The position numbers were made by a program, and so were the translations under genes. 64,000 nucleotides of DNA, taken from contig NZ_PJJM01000089.1 of assembly GCF_002929805.1 (NCBI RefSeq), forward strand, positions 20,406 to 84,405, in the 5' to 3' direction. Position 1 is the first letter of the stretch; the number at the start of each line of letters is the position of its first letter. The notes beneath the pieces were generated by a model, which saw only the letters and a list, made by a program, of their open reading frames with translations, was not told the origin of the DNA and searched no databases. Below, piece after piece: positions 27,507-37,732 of the stretch. Source of the stretch: Cryobacterium sp. Y50 (GTDB taxonomy: Bacteria; Actinomycetota; Actinomycetes; Actinomycetales; Microbacteriaceae).

Positions 27507-28350
27507 TAAAACGGATGCCGCGGGGCTGGTCGAATTTCACCGGATCGCCGCGGAGGCGCTCGCCTTTGACGGCTACGCGCCCTTCAACGAGCAGGCGCTG
27601 TTCGACCTGCACAGCGGCCTACGTAGCGCCTATCTGGTGCGATCGAACGACCTTCTGGTGGGGGCGGCGCTCGCCGGGCGCGGGGAGATCGACCTGGTTG
27701 TTGCACCGGAGTCGCGGCGACGCGGATTTGGGCGGGCGGCGGCGATCGAGCTCGTCGCGACGGTTCCGAACGGACTGACTATGTGGTCGCACGGCGATCA
27801 TCCGGGAGCGCGTGCCCTCGCCATTGAGCTGCGCTTCGTCGCCGCACGCACTCTGCTCGAGCTGCGTCTGCTCCTGGACGAAGCTGGGCCGGCGGCATCC
27901 GCTTTGCTGGAAGCCGACAGCATAGACGTGTTCCGCCCGGGCATCGACGATGCCGAATGGATCGCGCTAAACGCCCTGGTCTTTGCGACGCACCCGGAAC
28001 AAGGCGCGATCACATCGGCCGATCTCACGGCGCGGCAGGCCGAGTCATGGTTCAGCAGCGATGACTTTCTGATTTTGCGGGACGCCGACGGTCGCATGAT
28101 CGGCTACAACTGGCTCAAGGTCGACGGGGCGATCGGCGAGATTTATGTGGTCGGGGTGCATCCGGATGCCGCCGGTCGAGGATTCGGACGCGCGCTCATG
28201 CAGGCGGGGATCCAGCGACTGCGCGACGCCGGCTGCGTCACCGCCGCCCTCTACGTTGAGGCCGACAGCGCCGGTGCCGTGCACCTGTATCGGTCGCTCG
28301 GTTTCACCGACCACACGGTTGACGTGCAGTACCGCCGCCTCGCCGACTGA
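27472..28350 (+). CDS. mshD: Mycothiol synthase (two-domain GNAT acetyltransferase)
   Basis: 292 residues with two GNAT domains: the N-terminal one with [20 protein letters not shown] and the C-terminal one with the acetyl-CoA loop [21 protein letters not shown] and [20 protein letters not shown]. MshD acetylates Cys-GlcN-Ins, the last step of mycothiol synthesis, so the organism should use mycothiol as its main thiol. Two consecutive ATGs (27472, 27475) follow GAAGAA; either may be the start. It begins inside the end of glnR. Confidence 0.92.
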   Translation: MMSEFPILSALNKTDAAGLVEFHRIAAEALAFDGYAPFNEQALFDLHSGLRSAYLVRSNDLLVGAALAGRGEIDLVVAPESRRRGFGRAAAIELVATVPNGLTMWSHGDHPGARALAIELRFVAARTLLELRLLLDEAGPAASALLEADSIDVFRPGIDDAEWIALNALVFATHPEQGAITSADLTARQAESWFSSDDFLILRDADGRMIGYNWLKVDGAIGEIYVVGVHPDAAGRGFGRALMQAGIQRLRDAGCVTAALYVEADSAGAVHLYRSLGFTDHTVDVQYRRLAD

Positions 28351-28418
28351 TCCCTTCTCGACTGACCCTGTCGCGTCGGACACCGTCTCGACTGACCCAA
28401 CGCCACCATGTCAGAAGC

Positions 28419-28434
28419 TGCACCAGCTGGTGCA
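28419..28434. promoter_or_regulatory. 16-bp perfect palindrome upstream of ppk
   Basis: TGCACCAGCTGGTGCA reads the same on both strands. It lies 149 bases before the ppk start in the 232-base mshD-ppk gap. Size and symmetry suggest an operator for a dimeric regulator; no identity can be assigned. Two copies of TCTCGACTGACCC lie just to its left (near 28367 and 28386). Confidence 0.4.
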
Positions 28435-28582
28435 ACGTCATCCGTGCCAGGGGCGATTCGCAACGTAACTCCGTCGATATAACCGGGGCGACGCGCCGAA
28501 AAGTCAACGGCTTCGAGATTATTTCGCCTCCCGTTCACCTCGTTCGTCGCGGTGGCGTGATTAAGGGTGTCAGGATGGATAA

Positions 28583-30754
28583 ATGGACGGCGAAACCACC
28601 CAAGCAGACTCGGGTCTCACAGACTTCGATGACGACTTTGACCCACTTTTCGGCAAACTCGACCCGGCGCTGCCCGACGACCGCTACCTCGACCGCGAGC
28701 TGAGCTGGCTCGCTTTCAACCAGCGCGTGCTCGAATTGGCCGAGGACGAGTCGCTGCCCGTGCTCGAACGCACCAACTTTCTCGCCATTTTCGCGAGCAA
28801 CCTCGACGAGTTCTTCATGGTGCGCGTCGCCGGGCTGAAACGCCGCATCCTCACTGGGCTGGCTGTACCGACCAACGTGGGCCGGGCTCCGCAGGACGTG
28901 CTCAGTGACATCTCGGCCGTCGCCCACGCCCTGCAAGACCGCCACGCCCTCGCCTTTCAGAACCTCGTGCGCCCCGCCCTCGCCGAGGCCGGCGTCGAGG
29001 TGGTCGACTGGCAGAGCCTCGGCGACACCGAACGTCGCTCGCTGCGCACCTATTTCTCGAATCAGATCTTTCCGGTACTGATGCCTCTGGCAGTTGACCC
29101 GGCGCATCCGTTTCCCTATATTTCCGGACTCTCGCTCAACCTGGCCGTGCGGGTACGCAACACCAAAACCGGCAAGCAGGAGTTCGCCCGGCTCAAGGTT
29201 CCGCCAATGCTGCCGCGCTTTGTGCGGGTCGACCGCAATGAGTCGGTCGATCGCATCCGCTACATCGCCCTCGAAGATCTCATCGCCAACCAGCTCGACG
29301 ATCTGTTTCCAGGCATGGAAATTCTGGAACACCACGTGTTTCGGGTCACCCGCAACGAAGACGTTGAAATTGACGAAGATGAGACCGAAAACCTGATCAA
29401 GGCACTCGAGAAAGAACTGCTGCGTCGACGGTTCGGGCCGCCCATTCGCCTGGAGATCACCGAGGACATGGACGAGGTCACCCTCGGCCTTCTCGTGCGC
29501 GAACTCGACGTGACCGAGCAGGAGGTCTACCACCTGCCAGCACCGCTCGACCTCGGTGGATTGTTCGACCTGCGCATCGACCGTCCCGACCTGCACTTCG
29601 CCAAGCACGTGCCGACCACGGCAGCCCAGCTACTGCCGAGCGAGCCGAACGCCGAGCAGGACATCTTCGCGGCCGTCGCACACCGGGACGTACTGCTACA
29701 CCACCCCTACGAGTCCTTCGCGACGAGCGTGCAGGCATTCTTGGAGCAGGCCGCGGCCGACCCGAACGTGCTTGCCATCAAGCAGACGCTGTACCGCACC
29801 TCCGGTGACAGCCCCATCGTCGAGGCACTCATCGCCGCCGCCGACAGCGGCAAGCAGGTGCTCGCGCTGGTGGAGATCAAGGCCCGCTTCGACGAGCAGG
29901 CCAATATCACCTGGGCGCGCAAGCTTGAAAAGGCCGGCGTGCACGTGGTCTATGGGCTGGTCGGCCTCAAAACGCACTGCAAGCTCGCCCTCGTGGTGCG
30001 CTACGAGAAGGGTGTGCTGCGGCACTACAGCCATATCGGCACCGGAAACTACAACCCGAAGACCAGCCGCATTTATGAAGACCTCGGTCTGCTAACAGCG
30101 GATGCCCAGGTCGGCAAGGACCTTACCCGCCTGTTCAACGAGTTGTCGGGGTACGCCATAGAGAAGAAGTTCAAGCGGCTTCTCGTGGCTCCCCTGCACC
30201 TGCGCAAGGCCTTGCTTAAGCAGATCCAGACCGAAACCGAGAACGCCCTCGAGGGCAAGACCAGTGGCATCCGGATCAAGGTCAACTCAATGGTCGACGA
30301 AGACATCATCGACGCGCTGTACCGGGCGAGCCAGGCCGGCGTGCACGTCGACGTCTGGGTGCGCGGCATCTGCAGTCTCAAGCCGGGCGTGGTCGGCATG
30401 AGTGAGAACATTCGGGTGCGGTCCATTCTGGGCCGGTACCTCGAGCATTCGCGCCTGTTTTCTTTTCACAACCTGGGCGAAACGCAGGTGTTCATCGGCA
30501 GCGCCGACATGATGCACCGCAACCTTGACCGCCGGGTCGAGGCCCTCGTGCGCCTGATCGACCCTGAGCACCTGGTCGAGATCGAGGCCCTGTTCGAACG
30601 GGCCATGGATCCGCGCACCTCGAGCTGGTGGCTCGACGAGACCGGGCATTGGACCCGCCACGACGTCGACGAGAACGGCGTGCACCTCAGCGATATGCAA
30701 AACCGATTGATGCAGCAGATCAGCGCCCGCAAACGACCGGCGGGGCGTCGCTAG
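28583..30754 (+). CDS. ppk: Polyphosphate kinase 1
   Basis: 723 residues. Conserved PPK1 pieces: [17 protein letters not shown] near the start, [17 protein letters not shown], the nucleotide/polyphosphate site [18 protein letters not shown], the catalytic-His regions [12 protein letters not shown] and [20 protein letters not shown], and C-terminal [10 protein letters not shown] and [17 protein letters not shown]. It reversibly makes polyphosphate from ATP. The mutT1-like gene starts at its stop codon (TAGTG), so the two are coupled. Confidence 0.97.
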   Translation: MDGETTQADSGLTDFDDDFDPLFGKLDPALPDDRYLDRELSWLAFNQRVLELAEDESLPVLERTNFLAIFASNLDEFFMVRVAGLKRRILTGLAVPTNVGRAPQDVLSDISAVAHALQDRHALAFQNLVRPALAEAGVEVVDWQSLGDTERRSLRTYFSNQIFPVLMPLAVDPAHPFPYISGLSLNLAVRVRNTKTGKQEFARLKVPPMLPRFVRVDRNESVDRIRYIALEDLIANQLDDLFPGMEILEHHVFRVTRNEDVEIDEDETENLIKALEKELLRRRFGPPIRLEITEDMDEVTLGLLVRELDVTEQEVYHLPAPLDLGGLFDLRIDRPDLHFAKHVPTTAAQLLPSEPNAEQDIFAAVAHRDVLLHHPYESFATSVQAFLEQAAADPNVLAIKQTLYRTSGDSPIVEALIAAADSGKQVLALVEIKARFDEQANITWARKLEKAGVHVVYGLVGLKTHCKLALVVRYEKGVLRHYSHIGTGNYNPKTSRIYEDLGLLTADAQVGKDLTRLFNELSGYAIEKKFKRLLVAPLHLRKALLKQIQTETENALEGKTSGIRIKVNSMVDEDIIDALYRASQAGVHVDVWVRGICSLKPGVVGMSENIRVRSILGRYLEHSRLFSFHNLGETQVFIGSADMMHRNLDRRVEALVRLIDPEHLVEIEALFERAMDPRTSSWWLDETGHWTRHDVDENGVHLSDMQNRLMQQISARKRPAGRR

Positions 30755-31701
30755 TGGCGTCCAAAACCACGGATACCAACGTTTATGCTGCCGGCGCGGT
30801 CTGCTGGCGCCTGATCGACGGTCGCATGCACGTGCTGCTCATTCATCGCACGGTGCACGGTGACGTCACCATCCCCAAAGGCAAGGTGGACCCGGGTGAG
30901 TTGCTGCCCCGCACCGCGGTGCGTGAAGTCGGGGAAGAGACCGGGCTGGACGTAGCTCTCGGAGTTCCGCTCGGCGTGTCGCACTACGACATGCCAGACG
31001 GTCGAACCAAGGTCGTGCACTACTGGGCAGCCGAGATCACGCCGGACGCGATCGCACGCTCGACATTCGTTCCGAACGGCGAGGTCGCCGCGATTGAATG
31101 GGTCACCATCAAAAAGGCCCGCAGCTATCTGAGCTACCCGGCAGATGTGGAGATTCTCGAGACGTTTTCGGCATTCGTCGAGGCCGGCGTGACCCGCACG
31201 TTTGCGGTTATCGCACTGCGCCACGGCAAGGCCGCGCCACGCACCGGAGCGGGGCCTGACGCCCGTCGTCCGCTGACGGCGCGCGGGGTAACGCAGGCTG
31301 CGGGCCTGGTCGCGACGATCACGGCCTGGCGACCGTTGCGCATCATCTCGAGCACGGCGACGCGGTGCGTGACGACGGTGGCTCCGCTCGCAGCCGCCAC
31401 GGGCATCCCGATCAAGCAAACGGACCTGATCAGCCAGGACGCACTCGAAAATGGTGAAGCAGATGTTCGCTCCATCGTCGGCAAGCGCGTGCGCTCCCGC
31501 AAGACCGCTGTTTTGTGCAGCCACGGTCCGGTGCTGCCCGAGATCATGCGGGAAATCGCGCTGGCTACCGGGAGCCAGCCGACCTCTGCGCTGTTCGACG
31601 CCGCAGACCTCGACACCGGCGGGTTCTCGATCGTGCACCTGTCGTCGGAGAACCCGGCCGCGGGCATCCTGGCCATCGAGACGTTCCGCGCGACCGCCTA
31701 A
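30754..31701 (+). CDS. mutT1: MutT1-type Nudix hydrolase fused to a histidine phosphatase domain
   Basis: 315 residues from a GTG that shares its first base with the ppk stop. Residues ~8-140 are a Nudix domain with the box GELLPRTAVREVGEETGLDV. Residues ~150-315 are a histidine-phosphatase domain with the RHG motif in IALRHGKAAPR and the second His in LCSHGPVLPEI. This architecture matches mycobacterial MutT1, which hydrolyses 8-oxo-GTP/dGTP and diadenosine polyphosphates, and which also neighbours ppk there. Confidence 0.9.
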   Translation: MASKTTDTNVYAAGAVCWRLIDGRMHVLLIHRTVHGDVTIPKGKVDPGELLPRTAVREVGEETGLDVALGVPLGVSHYDMPDGRTKVVHYWAAEITPDAIARSTFVPNGEVAAIEWVTIKKARSYLSYPADVEILETFSAFVEAGVTRTFAVIALRHGKAAPRTGAGPDARRPLTARGVTQAAGLVATITAWRPLRIISSTATRCVTTVAPLAAATGIPIKQTDLISQDALENGEADVRSIVGKRVRSRKTAVLCSHGPVLPEIMREIALATGSQPTSALFDAADLDTGGFSIVHLSSENPAAGILAIETFRATA

Positions 31702-31786
31702 CCGGCGTTTCACAGCCGCGCTCAAGCTTGCGTTGGGCGCTGGCGGTTTACGTCGACACCGCTCAGCACGCCGTCGGGAAGCCGGG

Positions 31787-32617
31787 TTACGGGATGGGGA
31801 CGGGCGTGATGCCAAACTGGGCGAGGCCGGCAGCGCCACCGTCTTCGGCGGTCAACACCCAGATACCGTCCTTGTGCACGGCAATGCTGTGCTCCCAGTG
31901 CGCTGCGGCCTTGCCGTCGCTCGTGGCTACGGTCCAATCGTCGTCCCGGGTGTAGGTATCGATCGACCCGAGCACGACCATCGGCTCGATAGCGACGACG
32001 AGCCCCGGCTTCACATCCGGACCTTTCGGGCGCACGCGGTAGTTGAACACCGGCGGATCCTCGTGCATCGAGCGGCCGATGCCGTGGCCGACATAGTCCG
32101 TGAGAATGCCATAGCTGCCCTGCGACTCCACGTAATCTTCAATGGCGTCACCGACCTCATTGAGGTGACGGGCGGTGTGTAGCCGGGCGATGCCGTGCCA
32201 GAGCGATTGCTCGGTCACGTTACACAGCTTCTGCCGTTCGGCCACAAGCTCGGGTCGGCTGGCGTCCGGCAGCACGAAGCTGAACGCGGCGTCGCCGTTC
32301 CAGCCTTCGATGATGGCGCCACTGTCGATTGAGACGATGTCACCGGCCGCGAGGCGCCGCTCAGAAGGGATGCCGTGCACAACGTCGTCGTTCACCGAGG
32401 CACACACGGTGTGGTGATACCCGGCCTCGAGCTTGAAGTTCGGCTTACCGCCGAGCGCGACGATGGCGGCCTCGGCCGCAGCGTCGAGTTCGAGGGTCGT
32501 AGCCCCGATCACCATGGCAGAGCGGGCGGCCTTGAGCGATGCGGCGGTGGCCAGGCCCGGGGCGACCATGAGGCGCAACTGGGCGGGGTTCTTGTAGATG
32601 GAACGACGAAAACTCAC
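31787..32617 (-). CDS. map: Methionine aminopeptidase type I
   Basis: 276 residues from GTG 32617, which has TAGGAAATC upstream; the open frame to 32680 adds unconserved residues. All metal ligands are visible: Asp in IDSGAIIEGWNGDAAF (two), His in GHGIGRSMHEDP, Glu in AIEPM and Glu in WEHSIAV, plus the substrate His in YHHTVCASVNDD. It removes N-terminal Met from new proteins. It is the last gene of the spc operon here and converges on mutT1; infA and rpmJ, which often follow, are absent. A short GC hairpin (32689-32712) lies between adk and map. Confidence 0.95.
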   Translation of the reverse strand: MSFRRSIYKNPAQLRLMVAPGLATAASLKAARSAMVIGATTLELDAAAEAAIVALGGKPNFKLEAGYHHTVCASVNDDVVHGIPSERRLAAGDIVSIDSGAIIEGWNGDAAFSFVLPDASRPELVAERQKLCNVTEQSLWHGIARLHTARHLNEVGDAIEDYVESQGSYGILTDYVGHGIGRSMHEDPPVFNYRVRPKGPDVKPGLVVAIEPMVVLGSIDTYTRDDDWTVATSDGKAAAHWEHSIAVHKDGIWVLTAEDGGAAGLAQFGITPVPIP

Positions 32618-32737
32618 TGATTTCCTACAAACTAGCTCCGAGAAGGGGAGCGATCTTTTCTTATTTGCGTTGTGGTGCACATGATGATGGGCCGAGTCGT
32701 TAGGCCCGGCCCAAACTCGTGTTAGAGCCTGGTCGTG

Positions 32738-33322
32738 CTACTGACCACGCAGGCCGCGGTCGGCCAGGGCGGCGAGAATGCGCTCGGTGACCGCCTCAAC
32801 GGCACCGAGGCCGTCGATCGTGACCACGAGGCCACGAGCGCTGTAGACGTCGATCAGCGGAGCGGTCTGCTCCGCGTAGACATCAAGACGATGGCGGATG
32901 ACGTCGGCCGTGTCGTCCGCGCGGCCCTGCTCGGCCGCACGCTTCAGCAGCCGCGTGACGACCTCGTCGGTGTCGGCGGTGATGAGAACGACTACGTCGA
33001 GCTGAGTGCCCCCTGCACTCAGCAGACGATCGAGCTCATCGACCTGATCGGTCGTGCGCGGATAACCGTCGAGCAGAAAGCCGCCGGCAGCATCCGCTTC
33101 CTTGAGCCGGTCAGCGACTATGGCGTTGGTGAGGGTGTCGGGGACGTACGCTCCGGCGTCCATGAACGACTTGACCTCGACGCCCAGCGGGGTGTTGTTG
33201 GTCACGTTGTAACGAAAGATGTCGCCGGTGGAGATGGCGGGAATGTCGAAGGCAAGCGCCAGGCGCTCCGCCTGGGTGCCTTTGCCAGCGCCGGGCGGGC
33301 CGATCAATAGTAAGCGCGTCAT
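32738..33322 (-). CDS. adk: Adenylate kinase
   Basis: 194 residues. The P-loop [10 protein letters not shown] starts near residue 8, with [22 protein letters not shown] and a short LID segment lacking zinc cysteines ([19 protein letters not shown]). It equilibrates AMP, ATP and ADP. The ATG overlaps the secY stop by four bases, so secY and adk are translationally coupled. Confidence 0.97.
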   Translation of the reverse strand: MTRLLLIGPPGAGKGTQAERLALAFDIPAISTGDIFRYNVTNNTPLGVEVKSFMDAGAYVPDTLTNAIVADRLKEADAAGGFLLDGYPRTTDQVDELDRLLSAGGTQLDVVVLITADTDEVVTRLLKRAAEQGRADDTADVIRHRLDVYAEQTAPLIDVYSARGLVVTIDGLGAVEAVTERILAALADRGLRGQ

Positions 33323-34641
33323 TTAAGAAGCCCCTCATAGTGTCGCTGTTGCAGTTGCGAGTCGATCTGCTTGACCGTCTCGAGCCCCACGCCGACGATG
33401 ATGAGAATACTCGCGCCGCCGAACGGGAAGTTCTGGTCGGCACCGATAACTGAGAATGCAACGAGCGGGATCAACGCGATAAAACCCAGGTAGAGCGAAC
33501 CCGGAAGCGTAATGCGGGTGAGCACGAAGTCGAGGTACTCGGCGGTCGGCCGGCCGGCGCGGATGCCGGGAATGAATCCGCCGTACTTCTTCATGTTGTC
33601 CGCAACTTCTTCGGGGTTGAAAGTGATCGCCACGTAGAAGTAGGTGAAGCCGATGATCAGGAAGAAGTACATGGCCATGTACAGCGGCTGGTCGCCGCCG
33701 GTGAGGTTGTTGGAGATCCAGACGACCCAGGCCGGAGCTTCGGTGCCGGCGGCCGGCTGGTTGAATTGCGCGAGCAGGGCCGGCAGGTACAGCAGCGAGG
33801 AGGCGAAGATCACGGGGATCACGCCGGCCATGTTGACCTTGATCGGAATATAGGTGTTGTTGCCGCCGTAGGTGCGGCGCCCGACCATACGCTTGGCGTA
33901 CTGCACCGGTATTCGCCGCTGGGATTGCTCGACGAAGACCACGCCGGCGACCACCAGAATTCCCACGATCAGCACGATGATGAGGGTGTCGAGGCCCTGC
34001 TGCTGGCCGATGGCGCCGAGCGATCCAGGGAACAAGGCTGCGATCGAGATGAAGATCATGAGCGACATGCCGTTGCCGACGCCGCGTTCGGTGACGAGCT
34101 CACCCATCCACATGATGACGCCGGTGCCGGCGGTCATCGTGATGACCATGAGCATGATGGCGTACCAGGCGTCGTTGGTGATCAGCTGCGTGCACTCGGT
34201 GCTGGCGGATGTCCCAAACAGGGCGCCGCTGCGGGCGACGGTGATCAGCGTGGTCGACTGCAGAATGCCGAGGGCGATCGTGAGGTAACGGGTGTACTGG
34301 GTCAGTGTGCTCTGACCCGAAGCACCCTCCTTGTAGAGGGTGTCGAAGTGAGGGATGACCACGCGCAGCAGCTGCACGATGATGGAGGCAGTGATGTAGG
34401 GCATGATGCCGAGGGCAAACACGCTGAGCTGGAGCAGGGCGCCACCACTAAACAGGTTGACGAGCTCGTAGAGGCCGCTCGAACCCTGGTTGGCCGCCAG
34501 ACACAGCTGCACGTTGGCGAAGTCCACGAACGGGGCCGGGATGAACGAGCCCAACCGGAACAGAGCAATGATGCCCAGGGTGAAGCCGATCTTCTTGCGA
34601 AGGTCGGGTGTGCGGAAGATCCGCGCAATGGCGCTGAACAA
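33319..34641 (-). CDS. secY: Protein translocase subunit SecY
   Basis: 440 residues with ten transmembrane helices; the channel of the Sec translocon in the cytoplasmic membrane. Recognisable pieces are [58 protein letters not shown] and the cytoplasmic loop [17 protein letters not shown] start it at TTG 34641, which sits five bases after a perfect GGAGG and gives the usual N-terminus ([14 protein letters not shown]); the longer frame to 34695 adds unconserved residues and lacks a good ribosome-binding site. Confidence 0.95.
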   Translation of the reverse strand: MFSAIARIFRTPDLRKKIGFTLGIIALFRLGSFIPAPFVDFANVQLCLAANQGSSGLYELVNLFSGGALLQLSVFALGIMPYITASIIVQLLRVVIPHFDTLYKEGASGQSTLTQYTRYLTIALGILQSTTLITVARSGALFGTSASTECTQLITNDAWYAIMLMVITMTAGTGVIMWMGELVTERGVGNGMSLMIFISIAALFPGSLGAIGQQQGLDTLIIVLIVGILVVAGVVFVEQSQRRIPVQYAKRMVGRRTYGGNNTYIPIKVNMAGVIPVIFASSLLYLPALLAQFNQPAAGTEAPAWVVWISNNLTGGDQPLYMAMYFFLIIGFTYFYVAITFNPEEVADNMKKYGGFIPGIRAGRPTAEYLDFVLTRITLPGSLYLGFIALIPLVAFSVIGADQNFPFGGASILIIVGVGLETVKQIDSQLQQRHYEGLLK

Positions 34642-34707
34642 AAAGGCCTCCAGATATTTACGCAGACCGACCCGCGCGGGTCGACAGGAGTACATCGACT
34701 AAATACG

Positions 34708-34768
34708 ATCGAGCTTGTCGAATCACACCAAACGATTTAACTCGATTGACGGATTCGACAAGCTCGAT
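34708..34768. repeat. Inverted repeat with GAGCTTGTCGAA arms between rplO and secY
   Basis: 17-bp perfect arms (34708-34724 and 34752-34768), inner end GAGCTTGTCGAATC, with a 27-base loop. It sits in the only sizeable gap (142 bases) within the lower spc operon. Words of the form TTCGACAAGCTC recur as intergenic repeats in several high-GC bacteria (from memory), so I regard it as a REP-like element rather than a gene-specific signal. Confidence 0.65.
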
Positions 34769-34783
34769 TGAGCGTCTACGGGT

Positions 34784-35344
34784 TTACTTTACAGATCCGC
34801 CCGCGGCAACAATTTTCTGCTCAGCTGAAGCAGAGACCTTGTCAACCGTCACGTTCAGCTTAACGGTAATCTCACCGGTGCCGAGAACCTTGACTTTTTC
34901 GTTGTCACGAACCGCACCCTTGGCGATCAGGCTGGCGATGGTGACATCGCCGCCGTTCGGGTAGAGGAGTTCAAGCTTTTCCAGGTTGACAACCTGGTAC
35001 TCGACGCGGAACGGGTTCTTGAATCCACGCAGTTTCGGGGTGCGCATGTGCAGAGGCATCTGCCCACCCTCGAAGCCGACGCGTACGCTGTAACGCGCCT
35101 TCGTACCCTTGGTGCCTCGACCCGCGGTCTTACCCTTGGATCCTTCACCACGGCCAACGCGCATGCGGGCCTTCTTCGCTCCGGGAGCGGGGCGAAGGTG
35201 GTGTACCTTCAGCACGTGCTCGCGGGGCTCAGTCGACTCGGCTGCAACGGGGGCCTTCTTCGGTGCTGCGGCCTTTTTGGGGGCAGCGGCCTTCTTCGTG
35301 TCGGGCTTGTCGGCTACCTTGGTAGCTTCCTTCTCGTCAGCCAT
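34784..35344 (-). CDS. rplO: 50S ribosomal protein L15
   Basis: 186 residues, longer than the usual ~145 because of a Lys/Ala-rich N-terminal extension of ~40 residues (repeated AAPKKA). The L15 core follows: [47 protein letters not shown], and the C-terminal KVLGTGEI with [12 protein letters not shown]. It assembles the large subunit around 23S rRNA domain II. One base separates it from, or couples it to, the upstream rpmD. Confidence 0.97.
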   Translation of the reverse strand: MADEKEATKVADKPDTKKAAAPKKAAAPKKAPVAAESTEPREHVLKVHHLRPAPGAKKARMRVGRGEGSKGKTAGRGTKGTKARYSVRVGFEGGQMPLHMRTPKLRGFKNPFRVEYQVVNLEKLELLYPNGGDVTIASLIAKGAVRDNEKVKVLGTGEITVKLNVTVDKVSASAEQKIVAAGGSVK

Positions 35345-35526
35345 TAGTCAATCTCCTCGACCTTTACGAGGTGAGCGACGGTGTTGACGTAGCCACGGTT
35401 CTGCGAGTTATCCTCGCGGATCGTAACGGCGCCAATGCGTCGCAGACCCAGACTGCGAAGAGTGTCGCGCTGGTTCTGCTTCTCACTAATTTTGGACTTG
35501 ATCTGTGTGATCTTCAGCTGGGCCAT
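35344..35526 (-). CDS. rpmD: 50S ribosomal protein L30
   Basis: 60 residues, usual length. It carries [27 protein letters not shown] (split across the frame as expected) and ends [12 protein letters not shown]. Start and stop codons each share one base with rpsE and rplO, so it is tightly coupled within the operon. Confidence 0.97.
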   Translation of the reverse strand: MAQLKITQIKSKISEKQNQRDTLRSLGLRRIGAVTIREDNSQNRGYVNTVAHLVKVEEID

Positions 35527-36233
35527 CAGGCACCTGCCTTCGCGGTTGCGGCTGCTGCAGCTGCAGCAGCGTCGGCACGCAGGAAACGGGCCGGAGCCAC
35601 GTCTTCATAGGCCAGGCCGCGGCGAGCCGCAACCGCACGCGGCTCTTCGAGCTGGTGCAGCGCCTCGACCGTGGCGTGCACGATGTTGATGGTGTTCGAC
35701 GAACCGAGCGACTTGCTCAGCACGTCGTGGATGCCAGCGCATTCGAGTACGGCGCGCACCGGGCCACCGGCGATAACGCCGGTACCTGCTGCTGCCGGAC
35801 GCAGCAGAACGACGCCGGCTGCGGCCTCACCCTGTACGGGGTGCGGAATGGTCAGGCCAACGCGAGGAACGCGGAAGAAGTTCTTCTTCGCTTCTTCCAC
35901 GCCCTTGGAGATAGCGGTCGGGACCTCGCGGGCCTTACCGTATCCGACGCCGACCAGTCCGTTACCGTCGCCGACGACGACGAGAGCGGTGAAGCTGAAG
36001 CGACGACCACCCTTGACAACCTTCGACACACGGTTGATGGTGACGACGCGCTCCAGGAACTGGCTCTTGTCGGCATCGCGGCTTCCGCGGTCCTTGTTCG
36101 GGTTGCGCTCACGGCCACCACGACGAGCCTCGCGGGGCTCGTTCTGCGGCGGCGTCGTGGAAGCAGCGGTTTCAACCGGTGCAACCGCTTCGGCAGCAAC
36201 AGGTGCTGTGGTTTCGATCTTTTCAGTGCTCAC
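35526..36233 (-). CDS. rpsE: 30S ribosomal protein S5
   Basis: 235 residues from a GTG overlapping the rplR stop by four bases. The core has [40 protein letters not shown] and [19 protein letters not shown]. It is longer than the typical ~170: a ~45-residue Ala/Glu/Pro N-terminal extension and an Ala-rich C-terminal tail (nine alanines with few breaks). S5 affects decoding fidelity. Confidence 0.97.
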   Translation of the reverse strand: MSTEKIETTAPVAAEAVAPVETAASTTPPQNEPREARRGGRERNPNKDRGSRDADKSQFLERVVTINRVSKVVKGGRRFSFTALVVVGDGNGLVGVGYGKAREVPTAISKGVEEAKKNFFRVPRVGLTIPHPVQGEAAAGVVLLRPAAAGTGVIAGGPVRAVLECAGIHDVLSKSLGSSNTINIVHATVEALHQLEEPRAVAARRGLAYEDVAPARFLRADAAAAAAAATAKAGA

Positions 36234-36601
36234 AGGTTCAATCCACCCTCTCGAGCTCCTTCAGCGATGGCTGCGACGCGTCCTGCGTACTTGCTGCCAC
36301 CACGGTCAAATACAACGGCTTCGATGCCGGCGGCTTTCGCACGCTCAGCGACGAGCTCACCGACCTTGCGGGCCTTGGCGGTCTTGTCACCATCGAAGGT
36401 GCGCAAGTCCGTTTCGAGCGTGGACGCCGACGCAAGCGTGAAGCCCTTGCTGTCGTCAACGACCTGCACGAATACGTGACGAGCCGAGCGGGTGACGACG
36501 AGGCGCGGGCGAAGCGCCGTTCCCTCGATCTTCTTGCGAAGACGAGTGTGTCGACGTCCGCGGGCTGCGGCCTTGCTCTTGCCTCTAGTTCCGAGTCCCA
36601 T
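36230..36601 (-). CDS. rplR: 50S ribosomal protein L18
   Basis: 123 residues, usual length. Basic N-terminus ([12 protein letters not shown]) and the 5S-rRNA-binding core [22 protein letters not shown], ending [26 protein letters not shown]18 binds 5S rRNA with L5. Two bases separate it from rplF. Confidence 0.97.
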   Translation of the reverse strand: MGLGTRGKSKAAARGRRHTRLRKKIEGTALRPRLVVTRSARHVFVQVVDDSKGFTLASASTLETDLRTFDGDKTAKARKVGELVAERAKAAGIEAVVFDRGGSKYAGRVAAIAEGAREGGLNL

Positions 36602-36603
36602 GG

Positions 36604-37140
36604 CTACTTACCACTCTTTCCGGCCTTGCGGCGAACAATCTCGCCGGCGTAACGCACACCCTTGCCCTTGTAGGGCTCTGGCTTGCGAATCTTACGGATG
36701 TTGGCGGCAACCTCGCCGACGGCCTGCTTATCGATTCCGCTGACCGTGAGCTTGTTGACGCTCTCCACGGTCAGAACGATCCCGACCGGCGGCTCGACGA
36801 CGACCGGGTGCGAGAAGCCGAGGGCGAACTCAACAGAGGTACCCTTCTGCGCCGCGCGGTAACCGGTACCGACGATTTCGAGACCCTTGGTGTAACCAAC
36901 GGTTACGCCGATGATCTGGTTGTTGATCAGGGTGCGAGTCAGACCGTGCAGCGAACGCGACTGGCGTTCGTCGTTCGGACGGGTGACGAGAACGTGACCG
37001 TCCTCGATCGACACTGTGATGGGGTTGGAAACGACGAGCGCGAGCTCGCCCTTCGGACCCTTGACGGAGACGGCCTGGCCGTCAGCCACAACCGTGACCC
37101 CGGCAGGGATCGGGATGGGGAGTCTTCCAATACGTGACAT
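36604..37140 (-). CDS. rplF: 50S ribosomal protein L6
   Basis: 178 residues, usual length. Starts [15 protein letters not shown]; the C-terminal rRNA-binding motif is [20 protein letters not shown]. Located near the sarcin-ricin loop. Preceded by rpsH with a six-base gap. Confidence 0.97.
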   Translation of the reverse strand: MSRIGRLPIPIPAGVTVVADGQAVSVKGPKGELALVVSNPITVSIEDGHVLVTRPNDERQSRSLHGLTRTLINNQIIGVTVGYTKGLEIVGTGYRAAQKGTSVEFALGFSHPVVVEPPVGIVLTVESVNKLTVSGIDKQAVGEVAANIRKIRKPEPYKGKGVRYAGEIVRRKAGKSGK

Positions 37141-37146
37141 TCTCAG

Positions 37147-37545
37147 TTACCACACGTAGGCGAGAACTTCTCCGCCTACGCCCTTCTTCTCAGCCTGGCG
37201 GTCGGTAAGCAGACCGCTGGAGGTGGACAGGATGGCAACGCCGAGGCCGCCGAGAACCGTGGGGATCTCAGTCGACTTTGCGTACACGCGGAGGCCGGGC
37301 TTGGAAACCCGCTTGATGCCCACGATGGAACGCTCACGGTTCGGACCGAACTTGAGGTCCAGCGTGAGGGTCTTACCTACTGTTGCATCCTTGACGGTCC
37401 AGGCAGAGATGTAGCCCTGTGCCTTGAGGATGTCAGCGATGTGCGCTTTCAATTTGCTATGCGGCATCGACACTGTGTCGTGGTACGCCGAGTTAGCGTT
37501 GCGCAGTCTGGTCAGCATGTCTGCGACCGGATCTGTCATTGTCAT
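37147..37545 (-). CDS. rpsH: 30S ribosomal protein S8
   Basis: 132 residues from ATG 37545, preceded by AAAGGCACC. Conserved pieces: [39 protein letters not shown] and the closing [23 protein letters not shown]8 organises the 16S central domain and in some bacteria represses the spc operon. The usual upstream neighbour rpsN (S14) is missing; a 187-base gap with a hairpin stands in its place. The frame upstream to 37851 is antisense-like noise. Confidence 0.97.
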   Translation of the reverse strand: MTMTDPVADMLTRLRNANSAYHDTVSMPHSKLKAHIADILKAQGYISAWTVKDATVGKTLTLDLKFGPNRERSIVGIKRVSKPGLRVYAKSTEIPTVLGGLGVAILSTSSGLLTDRQAEKKGVGGEVLAYVW

Positions 37546-37685
37546 TTTGTGGTGCCTTTCTCGCCTGGTTTCGCCGTTCGTTACGCGAATGACGACCTGT
37601 GGTGGTGAGGAAACCGATCGGTTGACCGGCTTCCGGGGTGAAAATCTGTGTGCGCCTGACATTTCTGTGCGGCGGGGCCAACCAT

Positions 37686-37719
37686 GAGTTGGGAGCTTGC
37701 AAGCGCAAGCTCCCAACTC
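37686..37719. other. Hairpin in the rplE-rpsH gap
   Basis: Perfect 14-bp stem (GAGTTGGGAGCTTG at 37686-37699 with 37706-37719), loop CAAGCG. It begins 14 bases after the rplE stop on the minus strand. There is no U-run, so it is more likely an mRNA processing or attenuation element than a full terminator, as the operon continues. Confidence 0.7.
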
Positions 37720-37732
37720 TAGTTGAAAAACG

